NCBI RefSeq assembly: GCF_014203665.1
Contig: NZ_JACHJN010000011.1
Coordinates: 186,001 to 250,000, forward strand
Length of the DNA: 64,000 nt
Direction: 5' to 3'
Origin: Saccharothrix tamanrassetensis
Lineage (GTDB): Bacteria > Actinomycetota > Actinomycetes > Mycobacteriales > Pseudonocardiaceae
Shown: in pieces, positions 51,499 through 59,167 of the stretch
How the letters are laid out: each line of letters begins with the position of its first letter
How positions within the stretch are numbered: position 1 is the stretch's first letter
Position numbers and translations under genes: made by a program
The notes under the pieces: generated by a model
Databases searched by the model: none
Seen by the model: the letters and a program-made list of their open reading frames with translations, nothing else
What the model was told of the DNA's origin: nothing

Positions 51499-54459
51499 CT
51501 ACTGAGGGTGTGATTCACGCGTCCGTCGCGCAGTCGGGGACGAGGCCTGTCGCACTGACGAGAGGTCCGCAGCAAGATCAATACTCTGACGCATCGCCTT
51601 CGCAGCCGCTCGCGCGCGCTCCGGGTCGAGGTCGGCGAAGATCGCTCCGGCCTGCTCCCAGGCCTCGATGGCGGCCTCGTGGCGCCCGGTCGCGCGCAAG
51701 ACCTTGCCGAGGGTCTCCAGCACGTCCGCCTCACCGCGCGAGTCCATGACGCGTCGGCACATCCGGAGGGACTGTCGACCGTACTGCGTCGCCTGGTACA
51801 GCCGCCCGGCTTCGAACTCGACCTTGGCGAGCAGCCCGCAGGCCGTACCGGCGAAGGGGATGTCATGCACCTTCGCAAGGTGTTCGAGACCTGCCCGCAA
51901 ATAGTCGCGGGCCTCGGCCGTCTGCTCACGGGCGAATGCCAGGGATCCCAACAGGACCAGCGCACGCCCTTGTAAGCCGTGATCTGCCAAGTCCCTGGCC
52001 AAGGCCAGAGATTCACGGTAAAGGGAGGCCGCGCGCTCGAATTCCGAGGCACGTTGATAAGCCTCTCCGGTACGATACAGAAATACCGCCTCCATACCTT
52101 TCTCACCGACGCGGCGAATGGCCCGAAGGGCTCGCTCATGGCACTCGACACCCATCTGGATGTCATTGGTCTCGACCCGGATGCGGGCGTCGACATGAAG
52201 GGCAGCCGCCACTCCTAATTCATCGCAGATTTCGCTGGATTTGAGATGAGCGAGGTGCGCGTAATGGGCAGCCGCGCCGAACTCCTGGCGATTCAGGTGG
52301 ACCAACGCGATGTTTTGCAGAGCGTTTGCCTCTTCCTCCCGGTTGTCCTCGGCCACCGAAGCCGCCAGGCCGGCATGAAGAATAGCCAGTGCGTCTTCCC
52401 CGTACCCGTTCCTGAGCAATATCTGTCCGGCCAGCTGGGGCATTTGAGCAGCATTCTCATAGCCCGCCTCCACCGCTTTCCGAGTTATCGCGGTGATGTT
52501 GTGGCGCTCGGCCACCGCCCACATCCGGGCAGCTTCCTCGTCCTGGAACTCTATCGCCTGACGGTGTTCACCAGAGGTCGGCGTGCGCACTCGAGCCTGA
52601 GTCCGGAACACCACTCTGTCGGCATTCTCCGCAGTGTGCAGGTAAAATTTCAGCGCACCGATCTCCGCAGCTCGGCGCTCCTCCGGGCTCTCCAGCAGTT
52701 CGACGGCGTACTCACGGATCAAATCGTGGAACTTGTAGCGGCCCAGCGCACCGGACTGTTCCAGCAGATTCGCCTCGACCAGCGCGTCCAGCGCCAGCCT
52801 GGTCCGGCGCGCGTCGGTGTCGATCAACGCCGCGGCGACGCCGACCCCGAAATCGGGGCCGGAGTGCGTGCCCAGCAGGCGGAAAAGTCGGTGCACCTCG
52901 GGCGCGAGTGCTCGAACGGACTGCGCGAACACCGCACGGGGACCGTGGTTGGCACCGTCCCCCAAGGAGCCGATGTCGAGCAGCCGCACGTCATGGCCCA
53001 ATTGTGCGGCGAAAGCCGGAAGCGGGACGGTGGGCCGGGCGGCGATGTACTGCGCGAGCATTTTCAGCGCAATGGGGAGCCCGCCGCACAGCTTCGCGAG
53101 GTGCAGGACGGTGTCCTTGTGCGTTTTGGCACGTTCGCCGATGTGCTCGGACAACAGGCGCGCGGACTGCTCGACGTCCAGTGGGACGATCGGAAAACGA
53201 TAAGGGGTCTGCCGTGCCGCCAGACCGGACAACTGCGACCGGCTGGCTATCACCACGACGGCGGCGGAAAGAATCGGGAGCAGTGGCCGGACGTGGTCGG
53301 TGTCGCGGGCGTTGTCGAGCACGGCCAGCACCTGTCGACCGTGCAGCAGCGATTGCAGTTTGGCGGCGCGCTGCTGGGGGTTGGGTATCCGGTCGGCGGG
53401 CACCCCGAACCCTTCCAGGAAACGGTCCACGGCCGTCGCGGGTTCGACGATCGGGGCATCGGAGAAACCGTGCAGGTCGATGTACAGCACCCCGTCCGGG
53501 AAACGGGCCAGGGCGGTGTGCGCCCAGTACACGACGAAGGCCGTCTTGCCCACCCCGCCGGTGCCGTCGACCACGACCACGCCGGGCCGGGTGGTCACCG
53601 CGTCCAGCTTGGCCAGCAGGGTCTCGTGGCCGACCAGCGTGGTGACGGGCGGCGGCAGCCGGCTGGGCACGCGCACCGCGGCCACCGGGTGCGGGACCGG
53701 CGACTCGGCGGCGCTCTCCTTCAGGCGTTCGTAGAACTCCCGGAGGTCCTGGGCGCCGATGTCGTCGAAGTCGGCGCTCAGCTCCCGGTGCACCACCAGG
53801 AACTCCTGGGTCGCCTCGTCCCGCCGCGACAGCGCGTGCAGCGCCTCCAGCCGCCGTTTGAGCAGCGCGATGTGCGACCGGTAGTCGAGCCGGAGCTCGT
53901 CCAGCTTCGCGAGCACCGCGTCGGCCTCGCCCAGCAGCAACTGCTGCGTGAACAACGTGTCGTACGCGGGTAGCAGCACGTTCTTGCGCATGCTCTGCCG
54001 AACCTGCTCCGCCTCGTCGCCCGAGACGTCGGCGAGCGGCCGTTGCCGCCACAGCCGGAATGCCCCGCCGATCACGTCGAGAGCGCGTTGGTGCTCGCCC
54101 CGGCGGGCCAGCGCGCGACCGATCCCGAGCTGTTCCCGGAACTGGAAGTAGTCCACCGCGAGCGGGTCTACCTCGAGCCGGAAATTCCGGTTGTCCACGA
54201 ATATGTCGGTCCCGTCCGCGTATTCCTTGAGGATCCTGCGGATTCGCGACGCGTAGAGGTAGAGCGCCTGCCCTGGGTTTTCCGGGAGGTCGTCACCGGT
54301 CCACACCCAGTCGACCAGTTCCCTCGCCGGCACCGATTCCCCTGGTCGGACCAGCAGCGCCGCGAGCAGCGCGCGCAGCTTCGGCGGACCCCACTGCACG
54401 CCGAGCCGGTCACCCACGCGCAATGCGGTCTGACCAAGAATAGCGAATCGCAGGTCCAC
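51499..54459 (-). CDS. SARP-type regulator: BTAD - NB-ARC - TPR (AfsR-like architecture)
   Basis: A 986-residue regulator. Residues 1-95 are an OmpR-like winged HTH (LRFAILGQTALRVGD, PPKLRALLAALLVRPGESV, LYLYASRIRRILKEY). Residues 100-255 are the bacterial transcriptional activation domain (VDYFQFREQLGIGRALARRG). The NB-ARC NTPase has P-loop VVDGTGGVGKTAFVVYW near 290 and QVLAVLDNARDTDHVRPLL. TPR repeats fill about 640-960. GTG at 54459 is preferred because GGGGG is 8 nt upstream; GTG 54468 is an alternative. The 3' third (about 51.9-52.7 kb) is visibly less GC-rich than the 5' part. It is divergent from the MccB-like RiPP locus, a probable target. Confidence 0.92.
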   Translation of the reverse strand: MDLRFAILGQTALRVGDRLGVQWGPPKLRALLAALLVRPGESVPARELVDWVWTGDDLPENPGQALYLYASRIRRILKEYADGTDIFVDNRNFRLEVDPLAVDYFQFREQLGIGRALARRGEHQRALDVIGGAFRLWRQRPLADVSGDEAEQVRQSMRKNVLLPAYDTLFTQQLLLGEADAVLAKLDELRLDYRSHIALLKRRLEALHALSRRDEATQEFLVVHRELSADFDDIGAQDLREFYERLKESAAESPVPHPVAAVRVPSRLPPPVTTLVGHETLLAKLDAVTTRPGVVVVDGTGGVGKTAFVVYWAHTALARFPDGVLYIDLHGFSDAPIVEPATAVDRFLEGFGVPADRIPNPQQRAAKLQSLLHGRQVLAVLDNARDTDHVRPLLPILSAAVVVIASRSQLSGLAARQTPYRFPIVPLDVEQSARLLSEHIGERAKTHKDTVLHLAKLCGGLPIALKMLAQYIAARPTVPLPAFAAQLGHDVRLLDIGSLGDGANHGPRAVFAQSVRALAPEVHRLFRLLGTHSGPDFGVGVAAALIDTDARRTRLALDALVEANLLEQSGALGRYKFHDLIREYAVELLESPEERRAAEIGALKFYLHTAENADRVVFRTQARVRTPTSGEHRQAIEFQDEEAARMWAVAERHNITAITRKAVEAGYENAAQMPQLAGQILLRNGYGEDALAILHAGLAASVAEDNREEEANALQNIALVHLNRQEFGAAAHYAHLAHLKSSEICDELGVAAALHVDARIRVETNDIQMGVECHERALRAIRRVGEKGMEAVFLYRTGEAYQRASEFERAASLYRESLALARDLADHGLQGRALVLLGSLAFAREQTAEARDYLRAGLEHLAKVHDIPFAGTACGLLAKVEFEAGRLYQATQYGRQSLRMCRRVMDSRGEADVLETLGKVLRATGRHEAAIEAWEQAGAIFADLDPERARAAAKAMRQSIDLAADLSSVRQASSPTARRTRESHPQ

Positions 54460-54815
54460 TCGCGTCACCCCCGTTCCCGAAAGGTAAGTGTGCACCCGGC
54501 CGGCCGGGATACAACGCACTCATTCGGCCGAATATGACCGCGGACTGACGGCTCGTTGACAACACCGGCTGAATGGCCCCGTCGGGCGGGGTCGGGCAGC
54601 CCGCACTGCCGCTATGAGCTGCGCCGCGACGGCTGACGGCCGGTTGAAAACCGCGCCGGGGAGTGTGATCAACGCACCTATTCGGTTGGGGAGGCCGCAA
54701 ATGTGCGTAGTGAATGGATCGGGTGACCCACGGGGAAGTCCGGACGTGCCGGACGGCTGCCTGCCGGTCCCGCGCTTCCCGAGGCTCCGGCACCACGCGG
54801 AGGAGGTGCGTGGCG
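54460..54815. promoter_or_regulatory. Divergent control region between the SARP gene and the peptide/E1 operon
   Basis: This 356-nt spacer has two imperfect copies of a 19-nt element: CTGACGGCTCGTTGACAAC at 54545 and CTGACGGCCGGTTGAAAAC at 54633. They are 88 nt apart, about eight helical turns, and on the same strand. The first includes TTGACA (54556-54561), a -35 match without an obvious -10. SARPs bind direct heptamer repeats, so these may be operators for the divergent SARP. A GGAGGAGG ribosome site ends the region. Confidence 0.45.
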
Positions 54816-54881
54816 ATGATCGAGTTTCATGAGGTCGACGACGAGGAGATGACCTTCAGCGGCACCGACTCGGAAGCGTAG
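54816..54881 (+). CDS. Putative RiPP precursor peptide (21 aa) for the adjacent E1-like enzyme
   Basis: The ATG has a strong GGAGGAGG ribosome site 9 nt upstream. The product is 21 residues: MIEFHEVDDEEM, then TFSGTDSEA, so it is strongly acidic and has no cysteine. The stop is 21 nt before the start of an MccB/ThiF-like gene with its own ribosome site. Such tiny genes in front of E1-like enzymes encode substrates in microcin C7 (MccA) and pantocin-type systems. A GTG two codons upstream (54810) is a less likely start. No homologue was recalled, so the coding status rests on the ribosome site, spacing and context. Confidence 0.55.
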   Translation: MIEFHEVDDEEMTFSGTDSEA

Positions 54882-54902
54882 GCAACCGCGGAGGGGGTTC
54901 CC

Positions 54903-55994
54903 GTGTTCAGCCCGAGGATCAAGTTCGAGCACCTGCCCGTCCGGCACGGCGACGACCGCGTCCGGATCGGTGGCGTCGTGCCCGGTATCGCCACCGAGGT
55001 CGCGGACCCGGACGGGTGGGTGTGGGCGCTGCTGGGAACCCTCGACGGCACCAGGACAGTGGACCGGGTGGTCGCCGACCTGGTCCCGCTGTTCCCCGCT
55101 CACCCGGAGGACGAGGTGCGGGAGGCGATCGAGGACCTCGTGCGCGCCGGGTACGTCGAAGACGCCGCCGAACCTCCACCGGACGGCCTCACCCCGGACG
55201 AACAGGAGCGCTACGAGCGCAGCCGGGCGCTGTTCCGGTGGATGGACCGCACGCCGCGCATCACCAGCTGGGAGGCGCAGTTGCTGCTGCGCCAAGCCAG
55301 GGTCGTGGTGGTGGGTATCGGTGGTGTCGGCTCGACCGCCGCGCTGGCGCTGGCCGCCTCCGGTGTCGGGCACCTGCACTGCGTGGACCCGGACGTCGTC
55401 GAGCTGTCGAACCTGAACCGCCAGGTCCTCTACGTCGAGCAGGACGTGGGCCGGCCCAAGGTGGACGCGGCGGTGGACCGGCTGCGCGCCCACAACTCGC
55501 ACGTCCACGTCACCGGCGAGCGCCGGGCGATCGACAGCCCGGACGTGCTGCGGCGGCTGGTGGTCGGCTTCGACGTGCTGCTGCTGGCAGCGGACCGGCC
55601 ACACGAGATCCGTTCCTGGGCCAACAGGGCGTGCCTGGACACCGGCACGGCGTGGGTGCACGGCGGCTACAAGGGTCCGCAGATCAACGTGGGCATCTAC
55701 GGGCCGGGCGGCGGGCCTTGCTACGACTGCGCCTACACCGCCGACCGCGAGCGCCGGTCGGTGCTGCCGGGGCGCACGGTCATGGCACCCCGGCAGGACG
55801 GACGACCGCAGGCCGCCAACGCCGTCACCGCCGGGATCGCGGGCAGCCTGGCCGCGCACACCGTGATGAGCCTGATCACCGGTGCGCCCGGTCTGCGCAC
55901 CAACTGCGAGTTCGGGTTCAACCTGGCCACGTTGCAGGACAGCCGCGCGCTGGGCCCGGACACCCCGCGACCGGACTGCCCCGCGTGCGGCTGA
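54903..55994 (+). CDS. MccB-like E1/ThiF-family adenylating enzyme with N-terminal leader-binding-type domain
   Basis: A 363-residue protein. Residues about 5-95 look like a winged-helix/RRE (PqqD-type) domain: GGVVPGIATEVADPDGWVWA, RTVDRVVADLV, DEVREAIEDLVRAGYVE. The E1-type Rossmann domain follows: VVVVGIGGVGSTAALALAAS (about 134-153), VDPDVVELSNLNRQVLY with the conserved Asp, Asn and Arg, and GRPKVDAAVDRL with the conserved Lys. A zinc tetrad is formed by CYDC (273-276) and CPAC (359-362). This is the MccB layout, which adenylates the C-terminus of a short peptide. The GTG has GGAGGGGG 6 nt upstream. It is preceded by a 21-aa peptide gene. No protease or exporter gene is adjacent. Confidence 0.85.
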   Translation: MFSPRIKFEHLPVRHGDDRVRIGGVVPGIATEVADPDGWVWALLGTLDGTRTVDRVVADLVPLFPAHPEDEVREAIEDLVRAGYVEDAAEPPPDGLTPDEQERYERSRALFRWMDRTPRITSWEAQLLLRQARVVVVGIGGVGSTAALALAASGVGHLHCVDPDVVELSNLNRQVLYVEQDVGRPKVDAAVDRLRAHNSHVHVTGERRAIDSPDVLRRLVVGFDVLLLAADRPHEIRSWANRACLDTGTAWVHGGYKGPQINVGIYGPGGGPCYDCAYTADRERRSVLPGRTVMAPRQDGRPQAANAVTAGIAGSLAAHTVMSLITGAPGLRTNCEFGFNLATLQDSRALGPDTPRPDCPACG

Positions 55995-55997
55995 CGC

Positions 55998-58133
55998 TCA
56001 CGGCGGTCTCCGCGACCGCAGGTCGCCCAACCGCCTGCGCACGACCTCGGCCTGCGGATCGCCCAACGCCGTGAAGATCGCGACCGCCTCGCTCAAGCTC
56101 CCGCCCGCGCCCACCGGATCGCCCTGCTGCTCCAACGACTTCGCCAGAGTCGTCAGCACGACGGCCAAGTCCCGTTCCGTGGCAGGGAGTTCGCGGTAGC
56201 GCGCGACCGCCTCCCGGCAGAACTCGACCGCACGACCATGGTCACGCAACCCCTGCCACGCGACCGCCACGTCGTGCAGCGCATAGGCCTCGCCGTGGGC
56301 ACTGCCGACCAACCGCCGCAGCTCCAACTCACGCTCGGCGTGCCGGAGCGCCTGCCCGAACTTCCCCAGCCCGACGCTGATCTGGCTGAGGTTGCACTGC
56401 ACGATCGCCTCCGCGAACACACCCGCCTCACGTGCCGGCGCCAGCGCCTGCTGGTAGCAGTCCCACGCTTCGGCGTACCGGTGCTGCAGCTTCCGGTTCC
56501 GCCCCAACCCGGTGAGGGCTTCCCGGTGCCGCACCGGATCGCCGATCTCCCGCGCGACGGCCAGTTCCCGCCGGAGGTCCGCGTCCGAGTCCTGCCAGCG
56601 CCCCAACTGCTGGTAGGAATCCCCGCGCCGCATCAACAGGAAGGCCTCGGACGCCCGGTCGGCGGAGGCCACCGCGGCCGCCAGCCCCAGGGTCTCCGCG
56701 GCCAGCCGCGCCGTCCACAGCACCCGCTGCCTGAGCATCAGGAACCGGGCGGCACCGGCCAAGGCGATCACGTGGCGGTGCATCTCCAGCTCCGCGGCCT
56801 GGCGTTGGGCGGCCAGCAGCGTGGCGTGCTCGTCGGCCAACCACTCCGAAGCCCGCGCCCGGTCCTTCAGCGGAACGGGCAGCACCGGTGGGCCGAGGTC
56901 CAGCTCCAACACCGCGGTCCCGGCGAAGACCAAGCGGTCGGCCACCGTCGCGGCTTGCGCGTACCAGGTGATCAGCGCGGCCGTGCAACGCCGCCGTTCC
57001 TCCGCCGTCTCGTCCGATGCGGCGCGGTGGGCGGCGTAGGCGCGCAGCAGGTCGTGGAGCCGGTAACGACCGCGCGCCAACGGTTCCACCAGGTTCAGGT
57101 CGGCCAGCGCCTCCAGGTGCCGGCGCGCGGTCCGCGGTGTGTGGCCGGTCAGCGCCGCGGTGGCATGGACGTCCGGTTCGGCGCCGGGGTGCAGGCCCAG
57201 CCTCCGGAACGTACGGGCGAGTTCATCGGGAAGTCGCATGTAGGACCAGTCGAACACGGTGCGGACCGCGCTGTGGTCGTCGCCCGTGTCGCTCAAGGCG
57301 TCCAGCCGGTCCTGCTCCTCGGTGATGTCGGCGACGACGTCGGCGACTCGGACATGAGGCCGCGCGGCGATGCGGGTGGTGGCGATCCGCAACGCCAACG
57401 GCAGTCGGGCACACCCTTCGACCAAGGCGGCCACGGCGTCGGGCTCGGCGTCGGCTCTCCGGTCACCGATGACCCGGCGCACCAACGTTTCCGCCTCGTC
57501 GGAGGAGAACAGGTCGAGCGTGATCCGGTGCGCGGCCTGCGCCACCACCAGCCCCGTCAACGCGGTGCGGCTGGTGACCACCGTGAAGCACCCGGGAGCC
57601 GCCGGCAGCAGCGGCCGGACCTGGCTGGACGCAGCGGCGTTGTCCAGCACCACCAGCACCCGTCGACCGGACAGCAACGACCGGTAGAGCGACGCCTGCC
57701 CGTCCAGGTCGGCCGGCATCCCGCGGTCGGCGACACCCAGCGCGTGCAGGAACGCGGCGAGCACCAACGCCGGGTCCACCGGACGACTGGGTCCGTGACC
57801 GCGCAGGTCGGCGAACAACGTGCCATCCGGGAACCGGTCCTGGACCCGGTGCGCCCACCGCACGACGAGCGCCGTCTTGCCCACCCCGGCTGTGCCATCC
57901 ACGACGGCGATCGTCACACCGGCCGGAACGTCGCGCTCGGCGGGCAGCAGCACGTCGAGCTTCCCCAGGTGCCCGTCCCGCCCGGCGAAGTCGTGCACGG
58001 CCGGCGGCAGCTGCCGGGGCACCGGCAGCGGCCGGGACGACAGGACGACCTGCTGGATCGTCCCGGCTTGCACCACGGACCCCGCCACATCGCCGCTGAA
58101 CTCGTTGAAGACGTCGACCCCGTCGTCCTCCAT
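55998..58133 (-). CDS. STAND regulator NB-ARC-TPR with N-terminal RHIM-like amyloid motif
   Basis: A 711-residue protein without a DNA-binding or BTAD domain. Residues about 9-31 read VFNEFSGDVAGSVVQAGTI and onwards, matching the N..SG...G.VVQAG.I pattern of RHIM-like bacterial amyloid signalling motifs. The NTPase has P-loop AVVDGTAGVGKTALVVRWA near 73 and VLVVLDNAAASSQVRPLL, and a winged-helix region with YRLHDLLRAYA. TPRs occupy about 480-700. Such proteins assemble on ligand sensing and pass an amyloid fold to effectors. It ends 3 nt from the convergent E1-like gene. No partner with the same motif was seen nearby. Confidence 0.85.
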   Translation of the reverse strand: MEDDGVDVFNEFSGDVAGSVVQAGTIQQVVLSSRPLPVPRQLPPAVHDFAGRDGHLGKLDVLLPAERDVPAGVTIAVVDGTAGVGKTALVVRWAHRVQDRFPDGTLFADLRGHGPSRPVDPALVLAAFLHALGVADRGMPADLDGQASLYRSLLSGRRVLVVLDNAAASSQVRPLLPAAPGCFTVVTSRTALTGLVVAQAAHRITLDLFSSDEAETLVRRVIGDRRADAEPDAVAALVEGCARLPLALRIATTRIAARPHVRVADVVADITEEQDRLDALSDTGDDHSAVRTVFDWSYMRLPDELARTFRRLGLHPGAEPDVHATAALTGHTPRTARRHLEALADLNLVEPLARGRYRLHDLLRAYAAHRAASDETAEERRRCTAALITWYAQAATVADRLVFAGTAVLELDLGPPVLPVPLKDRARASEWLADEHATLLAAQRQAAELEMHRHVIALAGAARFLMLRQRVLWTARLAAETLGLAAAVASADRASEAFLLMRRGDSYQQLGRWQDSDADLRRELAVAREIGDPVRHREALTGLGRNRKLQHRYAEAWDCYQQALAPAREAGVFAEAIVQCNLSQISVGLGKFGQALRHAERELELRRLVGSAHGEAYALHDVAVAWQGLRDHGRAVEFCREAVARYRELPATERDLAVVLTTLAKSLEQQGDPVGAGGSLSEAVAIFTALGDPQAEVVRRRLGDLRSRRPP

Positions 58134-58297
58134 GACCCAGTCTCACCACAGGACGCCCGGTGGGGACACCGCCGTCCTGCTCCGGTTCCGGGTGCCCGTC
58201 GTCCGCGACGCCAGGCGGTCGGGCCGGCGTGCGAAGCCGAGCCGGGGCCGGAGCAGACGAATCCGACCGCGCCACCGGCCGGCCGTATCCTGCCCTG

Positions 58298-58888
58298 GTG
58301 GCCGACTACGTGATCATCGTGGACGACGAGGTGTGGGCCAGTCCGGTCGACGCACCGGAACTCGCCTACGTGCACGCCGAGATCGACCCGGCGCTGCGGG
58401 ACCTGTCCGACGAGGACTACCTCACCGGCGTGGCGGCCATTCGGCACACCGCCGCCCCGGCCGGCCTGCTGCTGGTCGACGACCGCGTGCTGACCTGCGT
58501 CGAGTGGCAACCCGGCCTGCTGGTGATCGAGTCCACCCCCGGTCCGACCCTGCGCCGGGCGGTGCTCGAATCGCCGGCGCCGGGCTTCGGCGGGGTTCCG
58601 GTCGACGCCGGCGCCCTGGCCGCCTACCACGCCGACCCGACCCGCCAGGCCCGCCGCGAGCACCAGTACAACCTGGTGTTCACCCCCTGGGACGCCGCGC
58701 TCGACCTCGACGGCCGCGACGGCTGGTCCCCGATCACCGATGACGCCCGTAGTCGCTTCACCGCGGCCACCGCGCACCTGGACGCCTTGAACGCGCGGGT
58801 CACGGCCCTCACCAGCGATCCGGCCGACTACGAGCGGTGGATCACCGCGAGCCAGGCGACCCCGATCTGGAACGGCGAGATCCGGTAG
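58298..58888 (+). CDS. Hypothetical protein
   Basis: A 196-residue soluble, acidic protein without signal or membrane segments. It begins ADYVIIVDDEVWASPVDAPE, has EDYLTGVAAIRHTAAPAGLL in the middle and ends DYERWITASQATPIWNGEIR. No family was recognised. TATCCT at 58286-58291 lies 6 nt before the GTG and no ribosome site is present, which is the pattern of a leaderless actinobacterial gene. It is divergent from the STAND regulator. Confidence 0.6.
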   Translation: MADYVIIVDDEVWASPVDAPELAYVHAEIDPALRDLSDEDYLTGVAAIRHTAAPAGLLLVDDRVLTCVEWQPGLLVIESTPGPTLRRAVLESPAPGFGGVPVDAGALAAYHADPTRQARREHQYNLVFTPWDAALDLDGRDGWSPITDDARSRFTAATAHLDALNARVTALTSDPADYERWITASQATPIWNGEIR

Positions 58889-59167
58889 CCGACCTGCCGT
58901 GCCGCCGCTCGGTCGGTGTCGGTGGGGACCGCGTCCACGGGCTCGACGCGATCCCCGCCCCAGGCGTCACGGGCTGGAGTCGACGGGCTGGTCGACGGGC
59001 TGGAGCCGACGGGTGCCGGCGAACCCGTGGCGCGTCGCCGGTTTTCCACCCGACTCGTCGGGACGGCCCTGGGTGAGCCGTACGAACGGCCCTATCTTTC
59101 CGTTGCGCACTACCGGGAAGCTCGAACCACGTCGGATCTCGCACGGCTCGCAGAGAGGCGTTCACAG

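Noticed and set aside
54614..54832. 72-codon plus-strand frame overlapping the start of the 21-aa peptide gene
   Set aside because: No ribosome site at its start and Arg/Pro-rich shadow-like product; the shorter frame has GGAGGAGG at ideal spacing.
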